Shown here: positions 24,036 to 33,902 of the stretch, in pieces
Layout of the letters: every line of letters begins with the position of its first letter
Numbering within the stretch: position 1 is the first letter of the stretch
Source of the DNA: Waterburya agarophytonicola KI4
GTDB lineage: Bacteria > Cyanobacteriota > Cyanobacteriia > Cyanobacteriales > Xenococcaceae
DNA length: 41,129 nt
Reading direction: 5' to 3'
Assembly: GCF_020640915.1 (NCBI RefSeq)
Contig: NZ_JADWDC010000044.1
Span: forward strand, 1 to 41,129
Position numbers and translations under genes: made by a program
Notes under the pieces: generated by a model
Database searches by the model: none
Seen by the model: only the letters and a program-made list of their open reading frames with translations
What the model was told of the DNA's origin: nothing

Positions 24036-25901
24036 ATGAACAGAGCGATTAGAGGCAACAAAATATCTCTACGCCAAATCCTCATTGCATCTCTTATTTC
24101 TCAGGTATTAGTAGCAGTAGGTTTGACGGGGTATTTTTCTTGGAAGAATGGCCGCAAAACTGTCGAGGATCTTGCATTACGATTGAGTCGTGAAGTTACA
24201 TCCCATACCCAGAAACACGTTGCCAATTATCTTAATACTCCCAGTACTTTTCTCAAGATCAATCGAGTATTTAACAATCTTCAGCGTTTGGATCTAAATA
24301 ATCAGCAAGATTTGCAAGATATTTTTTGGCAGCAAGCAAAGATTAATCCAGAAATAAATACCCTTTACTTTGGCAGTGAAACGGGTGATTTCGTAGAAAT
24401 AGAACTGAAAGATCCTCCCAAATTATCTATTCGCAATCTAGATACCGCACCCTATTGGGAAACTTATCGTTTAGACGAACAAGGTAAAGCAACCACCCTA
24501 TTAGAAAAAAAACCATACGATCCTCGCCAAAGACCTTGGTATCGGGCAGCCATAGAACATGGAGATTTAATTTGGTCGCCGATCTATTTGTTTGCCGATC
24601 CTCCTGTTTTGGGTATTACTCCTGCAATTCCCCTCAAAGATGTTAAATCTAACAAAATAAAGGGAGTGATGGCGATCGATTTGACTTTGGAAGATATTAG
24701 TCAATTTCTTAATAGTCTGAAAATCAGCGATTCTGGGAGAGCTTTCATAATTGAAAAGTCAGGAAAAATGGTGGCTACATCGACTGGTAATTCTCTTATT
24801 AGAAGAAATGCGTTAGGAAATGAACGTTTGCACTATTCTGATACTTCAGATCTTTTGATCGAAGCTACTGGAGCTTTTATTGAAACAAAGCTGAACTACT
24901 TTAAAGACATAGAACATACCCAGCAAATAATTTTCAAGTTTGAAGGAAATCGCCATTTTGTTCAGGTTGCCAGCCTAGAAGGCTATCCTGGATTGGATTG
25001 GTTGATGGTAACGGTGATTCCCGAATCAGATTTTATGTCTTATATTCGCACCAATACTTACATGACTTTATTGTTAAGTAGTCTGGCGTTGATTTCAGCT
25101 ATTTTTCTGGGTGCGATCGCCAATCGCTTGATTATTAATTCAGTAACTCGTATTTCTGATGTGGCGAAGGCAATTTCTAGCGGGCAAGTATTGGCAATTG
25201 AACGACAGCCCAAAATTAAGGAGTTAGCAGTTGTCACCGAATCGATTAACTCTATGGCGTTGCAGTTAAAAGCGTCTGCTCGCAATATCGAAAATTTAGA
25301 ATCTCAATGGGAACAACGGGTAGAAGAAACTACCAAAAACTTGAGACAAGTCAATCTGGAACTCAATCGCCTAGCAAATATAGATAGCTTGACCCAAATT
25401 TATAATCGCTATTATTTTGACCTTGCATTAAAACAACTATGGCAGGAATCGATCGCAGAAAGAGGAGTTATTTCCTTAATTATGTGTGATGTTGATAATT
25501 TCAAGCTATATAACGATACCTATGGGCATTTAATGGGAGATGAATGCTTAAAACAAGTAGCCCGCAAAATTTACAGTAGCGTCAATCGAGATCGAGATAT
25601 TGCGGCTAGATATGGTGGAGAAGAATTCGTAGTTATTTTGCCCCGCACTAATGGCGAAGGAGCAATTCAAGTATCTAATAACATCCGAAACGCCCTGATT
25701 CAATTGAATATTCCTCACGAAACTTCTACTGTGACAGATCGCGTTACGATTAGTTGTGGTGTTGCTTGTATTGTCCCCAATCCTAATTGTTCTGCTTACA
25801 AGTTAATCCAAGATGCAGATACCGCCTTATATCGAGCCAAACAACGGGGAAAAAATTGCTCTGTATTAGCCGAACAAAAATATGAAGGGCAGCAATCATA
25901 A
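24036..25901 (+). CDS. Membrane-bound diguanylate cyclase (Cache-HAMP-GGDEF)
   Basis: A 621-residue sensor making cyclic di-GMP. A first transmembrane helix (ILIASLISQVLVAVGLTGYF), then a periplasmic dCache-type domain (~45-330, with RPWYRAAIEHGDLIWSPIYL), a second helix (MTLLLSSLALISAIFLGAIA), a HAMP-like segment and coiled coil, and a GGDEF domain (~445-610). Active-site RYGGEEF is intact, with metal-binding CDVDNFKLYNDTYGH. An RxxD inhibitory site (RDRD) lies five residues before GGEEF, so product feedback is expected. Cache domains usually bind small metabolites; the ligand is unknown. Convergent with the porin across a bidirectional terminator. Confidence 0.93.
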   Translation: MNRAIRGNKISLRQILIASLISQVLVAVGLTGYFSWKNGRKTVEDLALRLSREVTSHTQKHVANYLNTPSTFLKINRVFNNLQRLDLNNQQDLQDIFWQQAKINPEINTLYFGSETGDFVEIELKDPPKLSIRNLDTAPYWETYRLDEQGKATTLLEKKPYDPRQRPWYRAAIEHGDLIWSPIYLFADPPVLGITPAIPLKDVKSNKIKGVMAIDLTLEDISQFLNSLKISDSGRAFIIEKSGKMVATSTGNSLIRRNALGNERLHYSDTSDLLIEATGAFIETKLNYFKDIEHTQQIIFKFEGNRHFVQVASLEGYPGLDWLMVTVIPESDFMSYIRTNTYMTLLLSSLALISAIFLGAIANRLIINSVTRISDVAKAISSGQVLAIERQPKIKELAVVTESINSMALQLKASARNIENLESQWEQRVEETTKNLRQVNLELNRLANIDSLTQIYNRYYFDLALKQLWQESIAERGVISLIMCDVDNFKLYNDTYGHLMGDECLKQVARKIYSSVNRDRDIAARYGGEEFVVILPRTNGEGAIQVSNNIRNALIQLNIPHETSTVTDRVTISCGVACIVPNPNCSAYKLIQDADTALYRAKQRGKNCSVLAEQKYEGQQS

Positions 25902-25906
25902 ACAAA

Positions 25907-25937
25907 AAAGCCTTTTTAAAAAAATTAAAAAGACTTT
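25907..25937. terminator. Bidirectional terminator between convergent genes
   Basis: CTTTTTAA/TTAAAAAG with an A5 loop, extended by AAAGC/ACTTT-type outer pairs with one C-A mismatch. AT-rich, with T or A runs on both sides, so usable by both the diguanylate cyclase and the porin gene. Confidence 0.6.
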
Positions 25938-25962
25938 AATTCAGACAACTAATTGCCAACTT

Positions 25963-27705
25963 CTAGAAAGTAAAAGTTGTTCTTAAAGTACCAATTACAG
26001 TATCGGCATTTTCTTCATCATGATCGGGAGCAGTAATCCAGACTGCACCAGGCGTTACGGCAATATTATCCGTTAGCTGATATTGATAAAAAGCTTCGAC
26101 GTGGAATGAAGTATCGGGATCGGTATTTTCTGCTACGCCAGCAATATCTATTGTAGAGTCGGTAACTTTAGGCTCCATACCGACAATAATTCCCCCTAGA
26201 TTTCCTTCTTTGATTAGGTCAGGAAAAGCCAACGTTACCGCCCAATTCCAAACTTCTTGATCTCCTCGACTAACTATGGTTGCTCCACCTGCGTCAGTAG
26301 CTGATTCTAAAACGCGACTGGTAGTATAGCCACCCCAACCACTGATAATAAAACTATCGCTGAGACTGAAAGAAGTTTGTACTCCGTAGGAGTTGCTAGT
26401 AATAGGTACGTTTGTCCCTCGACTGCTAATGAAAGAATTAATATTGGATAAATTGCTACCAGCAAAATTATCGCTACTGTTATAAGAATTAATATAAGTC
26501 AAGCCTAGTTTAAAGCGATCGCCTGGTTTAAAGACCAATTGTCCTAGAGCAGAATACGCACCATTGAATAAACCATTTTCGGCGGCAGGATTAGAAGCCG
26601 TATCGCTAGGGGCAAGGTATCCCGCACTAAATTCAAAACTATCGCTTAATTCGCTTTTGAGTCCAATTCCCGAACCCAGAACTTGATTATAAATGGGGTT
26701 GCGTACTCCAAAATAAGAAATAGCACCACTGGCACTATCGTTGAAATGATCTAAGGGACTGATCGTGTCGGCAAAGTCAAAAGCAATCCCGCCATATCCT
26801 TCTAAAACTATGGTAGTGCGATCGCTCAAAGGAAAAGAATACAATGCCACTAACAGATCTACATTGTTTCCATTATCAGCCAGTAAACCCAAGTCTCCTT
26901 CAAAAGTACCTGTTTGACCGCTGAAAAAGGGAAAATTGCCCGAAGTAAGTTGAGTGAAAAGTAAATCTTTACCTGTAAAACTAGTATTAAATCCTAAACG
27001 CACTCGATGACCAAAAACGGGTTCTGTTTCTAAATCTTCTGCTGGAAAGACGGCAGTATTTTCACCAATAAAAATATCTCCGATACTAAATACGGCTTCC
27101 CCTGTAAGCTTAGTGGTAGTAGAGAATTGACTATCTTCTAAGATGCCTGTTTGAGATTCAACCTTGTCAATTCGTTCGTCTAGAGTTAATAATTCTGCTT
27201 CAAACTCTTGGGCTAATTTCTGAATAGTTTCGAGATCTTCTGTATTGACTGAATCAGAAGAAGCAATCAAACGTTCGATTTGATTGAGACAGGAATTCAA
27301 TCCCGCAGCGAATTCATAACGAGATAAAGGTTGATTTCCACGATAAGTTTGATTGGGGAAGCCAGAAATACAGCCATAACGATCCACCAAACTGCGGAGA
27401 GCTTCATAAGCCCAATCTGTAGGAGAAACATCTCTTAACTGATTGATATTAGTAACTTGACCCAAGGCATCATCATGTTCGGGTACGGCATAGCGATCGA
27501 TGCGATCGAGCAAACTATTATTAGAAGAAGATGAATCTAATGATTGGGAATAGGTTTGAGTTGCCGTCAAATTTATTAATAGGGCAATTATACTGAGAGC
27601 AAAACTAGTATTAACACCCAAAGCTAATAATTTTTTGAATAAATTGGCATTGAGTTCTTTTTGATTTACTAAATTTCTATCTAGAATTGGATTAATCGCT
27701 TTCAT
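25963..27705 (-). CDS. SLH-domain porin (OprB / cyanobacterial iron-uptake porin family)
   Basis: A 580-residue outer-membrane protein. A signal-like hydrophobic segment near residue 35 (FALSIIALLINLTATQTYSQ), an SLH domain (~85-145, VSPTDWAYEALRSLVDRYGC and YRGNQPLSRYEFAAGLN), a coiled coil (LAQEFEAELLTLDERIDKVE) and a C-terminal beta-barrel of the OprB type ending in aromatic TLRTTFTF. This is the family of major cyanobacterial porins attached to peptidoglycan through the SLH domain. The open frame starts four codons earlier at a GTG that overlaps the Shine-Dalgarno (TGAGGAATGAT); the ATG at 27705 is therefore the start. Substrate unclear; family members carry inorganic ions including iron. 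Confidence 0.93.
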   Translation of the reverse strand: MKAINPILDRNLVNQKELNANLFKKLLALGVNTSFALSIIALLINLTATQTYSQSLDSSSSNNSLLDRIDRYAVPEHDDALGQVTNINQLRDVSPTDWAYEALRSLVDRYGCISGFPNQTYRGNQPLSRYEFAAGLNSCLNQIERLIASSDSVNTEDLETIQKLAQEFEAELLTLDERIDKVESQTGILEDSQFSTTTKLTGEAVFSIGDIFIGENTAVFPAEDLETEPVFGHRVRLGFNTSFTGKDLLFTQLTSGNFPFFSGQTGTFEGDLGLLADNGNNVDLLVALYSFPLSDRTTIVLEGYGGIAFDFADTISPLDHFNDSASGAISYFGVRNPIYNQVLGSGIGLKSELSDSFEFSAGYLAPSDTASNPAAENGLFNGAYSALGQLVFKPGDRFKLGLTYINSYNSSDNFAGSNLSNINSFISSRGTNVPITSNSYGVQTSFSLSDSFIISGWGGYTTSRVLESATDAGGATIVSRGDQEVWNWAVTLAFPDLIKEGNLGGIIVGMEPKVTDSTIDIAGVAENTDPDTSFHVEAFYQYQLTDNIAVTPGAVWITAPDHDEENADTVIGTLRTTFTF

Positions 27706-28117
27706 ATCATTCCTCACTGAAGCTATTTGTTAGCTGGAAAACCACTAACCCATAATTCCCATTTAAGCGAAAAAAGAAACATTTTCTAGATAAAAAAACT
27801 GAGATTTGTTTGAGATTTATAATTAATTGTTTTTTCTTCAGTATTACCAAGTAATGAAGTTTAGCAAATAAAGTATATTTCAGTATTTCTACGGAGCAAA
27901 ATAATAAGTTGTCAAAAATATATGAGCAAAAATAAAGTATTTTCAAGACTCTAATCTATTCCTGTTAATTCTTGATTTTGCTAGATAATTCAATCGGATC
28001 GACATCACAGCTTTTGTTACATTTTTCATTTAATTTATAAACATCCCACTCGCCAATATATTAAGTTAACAAGCTAACTTAATTGAGTCCTAAATCATCG
28101 ATATATCTTGATTGGTA
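27706..28117. other. Divergent intergenic region
   Basis: About 410 bp, AT-rich, between the porin (minus) and the GGDEF-EAL-GGDEF gene (plus). It holds the 28060-28083 dyad (separate entry). No RNA gene was seen. Confidence 0.5.
28060..28083. promoter_or_regulatory. Perfect 9-bp inverted repeat upstream of the c-di-GMP gene
   Basis: ATTAAGTTA and TAACTTAAT with a 6-bp spacer, 35 bp before the ATG at 28118. No T-tract. A candidate operator for a symmetric regulator; it shares the AGTTA..TAACT half-site with the dyad at 19258-19276, with spacing one base wider. Confidence 0.45.
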
Positions 28118-30655
28118 ATGAATCAAATGTTTTATGAAATGCAATTCAAATCAGGAAAAAAAGATCGATTCGATCTAACTAATTTTCCTCCTAGCTCTGG
28201 ATCGTCTATAAATAATATAAGCAATGCAGCTATTGTTTTTGACGATTGCCAAAATTGCTTGTTTTTAAATTCCGCAGCAGCAAAAATATTGGGAGATCGT
28301 CTAGACGATCTTTTGATTGTAAGAGATTGGATTAATTCAAAAACCAAAGATATAGTAGAGCAGACTGTGGTTTTTCAAGCAGAAGAACTACCCAATGTAA
28401 TCGCTGTAATTTGCCAAGAAAAACTAGACGATCTGGAAATTTTTATTAGTCGGCTAGATGTATCCAATGAGTTTTGGCAAGAGCTACAGGGTCAAAAATC
28501 ATTAACGATCGAAGAAGGAAAAAAAGATTTAGAAGATTTGAACTTTACATCTACATTAGAAATAGAACCCATCAACCCGGCGATCGCCCTTGATTCTAAT
28601 CACGATTCTCTAACAGGCTTGCCTAACTATAATTTATTATTTGCTTATATAGAACAAGAAATTTGTTTTGCCAGACAAGAAATAGACTATCAGTTTACTA
28701 TTTTATTTATTGATATCAATCGTTTTAAAGTAATTAATAGTAGTTTGGGGAGAATTATAGGCGATCGCTTGTTGGTAGCAGTTTCCCAAAGATTACAAAA
28801 ATGTTTGCGTTCCCAGGATTTTATTGCCCGTATGGGGAATGATGAATTTGCGATCTTATTAAGTAATGTAGAACATTTGGAATATGCTACTAATGTTGCA
28901 GAAAGGATTTATCGCGAGTTAAGCGTACCTTTTAATCTCGGCGGTTATGAAGTATTTATTGAAGCAAGTATTGGTATTGCTCCTGGAAATCAACATTATA
29001 CTCAGCCAGAAAATTTACTCAGAGATGCAGAATTAGCAGTATCTGATGCTAAAAGACATAAAAAATCTCATTACCAAGTGTTCCATGAGTCTATGCGCGG
29101 GAAAGCTTTGACTTTGCTGCAATTAGAAAATGATTTAAGACAAGCAATCAAACGAGAAGAATTCATCCTACACTATCAACCGATAGTATCTCTAAGCAGT
29201 GATAAAATTCAAGGCTTTGAAGTATTAGTACGGTGGAGACATCCAGAAAGAGGATTAATTGCCCCTGGGGAGTTTATTAGTTTAGCGGAAGATACTGGTT
29301 TAATCATTCCTTTGGGTTTTTGGGTGTTAAGAGAAGCTTGTACTCAAATGCGTGGTTGGCAAAACAATTATGGCGGTTTAACTACTTGGAAAATTAGCGT
29401 CAATATATCTAGCAAGCAGTTAGCTTTACCTAATTTTGTGGCGCAGGTTAAACAAATTTTACGAGAAACAATGCTAGATCCCCACAATTTAAAGTTAGAG
29501 ATTACAGAAAGTTCTTTAGTCGAAGATACTCAATCGACTATTGCCCTGCTGCAAGAACTAAAATCCCTGGGTATTGAGTTTTCTCTCGATGACTTTGGTA
29601 CGGGTTATTCTTCTTTAAGTTATTTGCATCAGTTTCCCTTTGATACCATCAAAATAGACCGATCTTTCGTCAGTAGCATCAACAACAATGCTGATAAATT
29701 GGGTATCGTCAGAGCAATTGTTACTTTAGCTAATAACTTAGGTATGGATACGATCGCTGAAGGTATTGAAACAGTCAAACAGCTAGCTCAATTAAAAGCC
29801 TTAAAATGCCATTACGGTCAAGGTTTCTTTTTGTCAAAACCTTTAGATAAAGAAATCGTCGAACATATAATTTCTTCGGAAATTGCTAATTCTCAAAAAG
29901 TGGATGTAGAAGACTACAAATCACTATTAGACGAACAAATAGCTAAAGAACAACTATTATTTCAAATCGAACAGCTCAGACAAGAGCTGGACGAATTAAA
30001 ATTGGAAAAGGCAGATTTAGAAATTATGCTGGATAATACTACCGAACACGCTGACTTAGTAGAATCTCAACTACATAACGAGATCTGCGATCGCCAAAAA
30101 GCTCAAGCTGCTCTTAGTTTAGCCAACAGAGAACTGGAAAAGCTGAGTGTTTTAGATAGCTTAACTCAGGTAGCTAATCGTCGTCGTTTTGATGACTATT
30201 TACTCGAAGAATGGCGGAAATTAAAGTCAGAACATGCTCCAATCGCTTTAATTTTATGCGATATTGACTATTTTAAATTTTATAACGATACCTATGGTCA
30301 TCCCATTGGAGATTATTGTTTGCAACAGGTAGCTTTAGCAATTGAATGTGTTATTGAATCAACTTCTGGTTTAGTTGCTCGTTATGGTGGAGAGGAATTC
30401 GGCATAATTTTACCCAATACTGACGCAGCCGAAGCGTTCAAAATCGCTCAGAAAATTGCCACTCATGTCCATCAACTACATATTACTCATGAAAAGTCAT
30501 TGGTGAATAATTATGTCACCATTAGTTTGGGGGTACACAGTTTGATTCCAGGTTCGGAATTTACTCCTGAATTATTGATTGGTTTGGCAGACAAGGCATT
30601 ATATGAGGCAAAAGAAAGAGGCAGAAACCAAGCATTTCTATATGTTCCAGAATAA
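28118..30655 (+). CDS. GGDEF-EAL-GGDEF cyclic di-GMP protein
   Basis: An ~845-residue protein: a PAS-like N-terminus (~30-125), GGDEF 1 (~165-320), EAL (~335-580), coiled coil (~600-670), GGDEF 2 (~680-843). GGDEF 1 is degenerate (MGNDEF for GGDEF, and DINRFKVINSSLG with altered ligands), probably regulatory. The EAL domain keeps the catalytic set: EVLVRW, NISSKQL, LEITES, DDFGTGYSSLSYL, KIDRSF and AEGIET. GGDEF 2 has intact RYGGEEF and CDIDYFKFYNDTYGH but lacks an RxxD inhibitory site. It may therefore both make and break cyclic di-GMP. An earlier in-frame TTG exists at 28112; ATG is preferred. No membrane segment. Confidence 0.9.
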   Translation: MNQMFYEMQFKSGKKDRFDLTNFPPSSGSSINNISNAAIVFDDCQNCLFLNSAAAKILGDRLDDLLIVRDWINSKTKDIVEQTVVFQAEELPNVIAVICQEKLDDLEIFISRLDVSNEFWQELQGQKSLTIEEGKKDLEDLNFTSTLEIEPINPAIALDSNHDSLTGLPNYNLLFAYIEQEICFARQEIDYQFTILFIDINRFKVINSSLGRIIGDRLLVAVSQRLQKCLRSQDFIARMGNDEFAILLSNVEHLEYATNVAERIYRELSVPFNLGGYEVFIEASIGIAPGNQHYTQPENLLRDAELAVSDAKRHKKSHYQVFHESMRGKALTLLQLENDLRQAIKREEFILHYQPIVSLSSDKIQGFEVLVRWRHPERGLIAPGEFISLAEDTGLIIPLGFWVLREACTQMRGWQNNYGGLTTWKISVNISSKQLALPNFVAQVKQILRETMLDPHNLKLEITESSLVEDTQSTIALLQELKSLGIEFSLDDFGTGYSSLSYLHQFPFDTIKIDRSFVSSINNNADKLGIVRAIVTLANNLGMDTIAEGIETVKQLAQLKALKCHYGQGFFLSKPLDKEIVEHIISSEIANSQKVDVEDYKSLLDEQIAKEQLLFQIEQLRQELDELKLEKADLEIMLDNTTEHADLVESQLHNEICDRQKAQAALSLANRELEKLSVLDSLTQVANRRRFDDYLLEEWRKLKSEHAPIALILCDIDYFKFYNDTYGHPIGDYCLQQVALAIECVIESTSGLVARYGGEEFGIILPNTDAAEAFKIAQKIATHVHQLHITHEKSLVNNYVTISLGVHSLIPGSEFTPELLIGLADKALYEAKERGRNQAFLYVPE

Positions 30656-30674
30656 ATTAATTTATTCTCGTAAT

Positions 30675-32429
30675 TTATTCTTGTCTCAAACTAAATAGAG
30701 CTAGGTTATCTTTTAGCCAGGCTGCGTCTTTAGTGCGATCGCAAATTAGCTCTAAAACTCTAATTCCTGTTGGAGGTAAATTTTGTAATAATTCTTCTAA
30801 CTGTTGCCAACTAGTTATTATTTGATGTTCTAGCTCGTACGCCCTACAAAGTTGAGCGATATTAACCGATTGAGGAGTGGCAAAGTATTCTTCAAACTCT
30901 GAAGGAAAATCGGCAATAGGGAGCATTTCAAAAATTCCGCCGCCATTATTATTAATCACAATAATGCTTAAATGCCCGCGAAACTTTTGCGCAATTAAAA
31001 AGCCATTGGTATCGTGCAATAAAGCTAAATCGCCCGTAAGTAATATTCCCCGATCTTGATATGCTATACCTAAAGCAGTAGAAAGAGTACCATCAATGCC
31101 ATTAGCACCGCGACTAAAATAAGGAACTATTTTTCTATTATTGGGTTGCCAAAAGTATTCTGCATTTCGCACCGACATACTATTGGCTAAAAATACTGGG
31201 GTAGCAGTCGATAAACTCTGGGATATTAGCCAGGCGGTTTTCCCTTCGTATAAAATATCGATAGATCTCAAGGTGCGATCGAGATTGTTTCTAGTGCGAG
31301 ATTCCAATTCGCACCATTGTTGGCAATATTTAGATCTATCCACTGATACTAAATTAGAGTCTAAATTATCGGCTAACTGCTCGATAGAACTATGAATGTG
31401 TCTAGTTTTGCCCTGTAGGGGATCGAAATTGTCGTATCTAGGATCGATCGCCCAACGCTCGACATCTATATCCTTCAGCCACTGACGCAATTCTTTACTA
31501 GTGGGAAGTTCGCCAATTTGAATTACCACATCGGGAATCAGCCTTTGAGCAATAGTATTCTGACGCAAGATCGAGTCATAAGTAGAGATTAAATAAGGAT
31601 TTAAACTAGCATAATTTCTTACGGGAGATAGAGCTTCTGCTAATACGGGAAAAGATAATAGTTTCGAGAAATGAGCGATCGCCTGACAATATAACTGAGG
31701 ATCTTGGGGTTGAGCTAAACCCGCAATGATAATTCCCGATTTGTGCTGCCAATTATCTATCGGAAGGTTCACCCCAAAAGAATTAATTGAGAAATCGCTT
31801 CTAACTCCACTAAAAAAATCTTGAGCCAGAAATTCAGTTTGCAGCTTGGCTACTTCAGGCTGTTCCAAAGGAGCAAGAGGCTTGCGTAATGGTAAATTAA
31901 GATGCACTACCCCAGGAGTAGGAAACAATGACTGCTCCCAAGCTTGGATCGTATTTTGTCTTACATAAGCCAGCATACCTAAATTAGCTTCGGGTAAAGC
32001 AAGCTCGCATTGCCAGTTGGGTAAATTGCCATATAGTTTAACCTGATCGATAGTTTGCCCCGCATGACAGTGACGCAATTCAGCAGGGCGATCGGCTGTT
32101 AAAATAATTAGAGGAATACCGCTTTCTTTGGCTTCTATAACTGCGGGATAGAAGTTAGCCCCAGCAGTACCAGAAGTGCAAACTAACACCGTAGGCAATC
32201 CCGTTTTTTTTGCTCTCCCTAAGGCAAAGAAGGATGCAGAACGCTCGTCCAAAATAGGAATAGCTTCAATTTGAGGATGATTGGCAAAAGCGATCGCCAA
32301 AGGAGTCGAGCGCGAACCAGGACAAACTATTGCCATAGTAATGCCACAGCGATGTAGTGTCTCTGCTATTACCGATGCCCAAAGGGTATTTATGTTACGA
32401 AAATCGATTGTACCGCAAGGGTGTAACAT
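30675..32429 (-). CDS. menD: SEPHCHC synthase (2-succinyl-5-enolpyruvyl-6-hydroxy-3-cyclohexene-1-carboxylate synthase)
   Basis: A 584-residue thiamine-diphosphate enzyme that adds succinic semialdehyde (from 2-oxoglutarate) to isochorismate, the second step of phylloquinone synthesis. Markers: CPGSRSTPLAIAF, ERSASFFALGRAKKTG with the catalytic Glu in DERSASF, CTSGTAGANFYPAVIEA, DRPAELRHCHAGQTIDQ, GANGIDGTLSTALG and GDLALLHDTNGF (the ThDP/Mg site). It lies 24 bp after menF on the same strand, an operon in pathway order. It faces the GGDEF-EAL-GGDEF gene convergently. Confidence 0.96.
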   Translation of the reverse strand: MLHPCGTIDFRNINTLWASVIAETLHRCGITMAIVCPGSRSTPLAIAFANHPQIEAIPILDERSASFFALGRAKKTGLPTVLVCTSGTAGANFYPAVIEAKESGIPLIILTADRPAELRHCHAGQTIDQVKLYGNLPNWQCELALPEANLGMLAYVRQNTIQAWEQSLFPTPGVVHLNLPLRKPLAPLEQPEVAKLQTEFLAQDFFSGVRSDFSINSFGVNLPIDNWQHKSGIIIAGLAQPQDPQLYCQAIAHFSKLLSFPVLAEALSPVRNYASLNPYLISTYDSILRQNTIAQRLIPDVVIQIGELPTSKELRQWLKDIDVERWAIDPRYDNFDPLQGKTRHIHSSIEQLADNLDSNLVSVDRSKYCQQWCELESRTRNNLDRTLRSIDILYEGKTAWLISQSLSTATPVFLANSMSVRNAEYFWQPNNRKIVPYFSRGANGIDGTLSTALGIAYQDRGILLTGDLALLHDTNGFLIAQKFRGHLSIIVINNNGGGIFEMLPIADFPSEFEEYFATPQSVNIAQLCRAYELEHQIITSWQQLEELLQNLPPTGIRVLELICDRTKDAAWLKDNLALFSLRQE

Positions 32430-32453
32430 TAACTATTGAGTATATTTAACTGG

Positions 32454-33902
32454 TTAAACTAATGCTTTTAACAGGGATTGTAATTTAAGCTGTATTTCAT
32501 CAAATTCCTTATGAGGATTAGATCCTGAGACAATTCCTGCTCCAGCATACAGTCTAGCGCGATCGCCATCAATAAGTGCCGAACGAATACCTACAATAAA
32601 TTCACCATTGCCTTCATAGTCTACCCAACCTAAAGGTGCAGCATACAAAGAGCGATCAAATTTTTCGTAGTGACGAATTTTCTCACAGGCAATTTCTGTT
32701 GATACTCCCGCCACGGCAGGGGTGGGATGAAGCAGATCGACAATTTCTAACGGTTCAATATCCGCAGGTAAATGAGCGTAAATCGGCGTCCACAGATGTT
32801 GAATATTAGATAACTTTAGCAATTGTAGAGGTAACTGTTGGGGTTTTAAACCAATACTCCGCAAACGCTGCATCATAAAATCGCTTACAGCTTTGTGTTC
32901 TCGTTTTTCTTTGCGGTTTCTCAGTAATAAATTAGCTAGGTGCAAATCTTCGGTGTTATTCGTTCCCCTGGGAGCAGAGCCAGCTAAAGCATCCGTAACT
33001 AACTGTCGATTCTGAACGCTGATCAAACGCTCTGGGCTAGCTCCAATAAAGTATTGTCCTTCTCCATTACTAGTCGAGAAAATATAACAGTCTGGATGAA
33101 GTTGTCTTAAATTGCTTAAAGACTCAATCGTTTGAAAAGGCTGAGAAGATTTAATTTCAGTGGTGTGGGCGATGACAATTTTACTTAGTTTATCGATGGC
33201 GATCTCATCTAATGCCGATCTAACGACAGATTTAAAATAATCAGAATCTTGATGTTGTTCGCGACCTATAGATAATAGACTATTCTCTTGATTGGTATTT
33301 AGTTGCTTTAAACTTTCCCAATTGATATTATTTAACTTTTGTTTTATTTCCTTGACAACTCGGCTTTCATTCTGTTTTTTACTCAGGGGAAAGTTAATAA
33401 TTAAACAGCAGTTTTTGTTCTTTTTTACTATTTGAAAACGGGGTAAAAATAATGTTCCTGATCTAAAAGGCTGAGATAATTCCGAGTCATTAAAAAATGT
33501 AAAGCTACAAAATACACTGGGTTTGCCAATTGCTAAATTACTATCTCCTTTTCTAATAATTTGACCGAAGCATTCTCGAACAAATTCTTGTGCTAAACTA
33601 AATCGGGAATTATGCTCTGTATAATCTTTTTTGGTTACGCCCCAAGCTGCTACTGCTTCTTGTTTGCTACAATTTTCCCAATAAAAATGTAATGTATCAC
33701 GATGGCTAAATTTTTGCAAACAAGCAAGAAGATCTACCCGAGGAATTTGATAGGCAAAACTAACAATTTTGGTATCTTTAGTTACTGCATATTCTGAATC
33801 TAGATCGTGCCAAAAGTTTTCAAATTCCGTATCATTATGATCGTCTAAAATTAAATTATTAGATTGAGTTGCAAAGGACATAGAGCTTTTAGATTGTGTC
33901 AT
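32454..33902 (-). CDS. menF: Isochorismate synthase
   Basis: A 482-residue chorismate-utilising enzyme giving isochorismate, the first committed step to phylloquinone. The C-terminal half has the family core: ASPERLISVQ, LAGSAPRG, LHPTPAVAGVSTEIA (split: LLHPTPAVAG), RSLYAAPLGWVDYEGNGEF, GAGIVSGSNPHKEFDE. The N-terminal third is divergent, as usual. Overlaps nothing; followed closely by menD. The frame starts at a TTG two codons upstream; the ATG is chosen, though a further ATG (MSFATQSN) is also possible. Divergent from menA. Confidence 0.93.
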   Translation of the reverse strand: MTQSKSSMSFATQSNNLILDDHNDTEFENFWHDLDSEYAVTKDTKIVSFAYQIPRVDLLACLQKFSHRDTLHFYWENCSKQEAVAAWGVTKKDYTEHNSRFSLAQEFVRECFGQIIRKGDSNLAIGKPSVFCSFTFFNDSELSQPFRSGTLFLPRFQIVKKNKNCCLIINFPLSKKQNESRVVKEIKQKLNNINWESLKQLNTNQENSLLSIGREQHQDSDYFKSVVRSALDEIAIDKLSKIVIAHTTEIKSSQPFQTIESLSNLRQLHPDCYIFSTSNGEGQYFIGASPERLISVQNRQLVTDALAGSAPRGTNNTEDLHLANLLLRNRKEKREHKAVSDFMMQRLRSIGLKPQQLPLQLLKLSNIQHLWTPIYAHLPADIEPLEIVDLLHPTPAVAGVSTEIACEKIRHYEKFDRSLYAAPLGWVDYEGNGEFIVGIRSALIDGDRARLYAGAGIVSGSNPHKEFDEIQLKLQSLLKALV

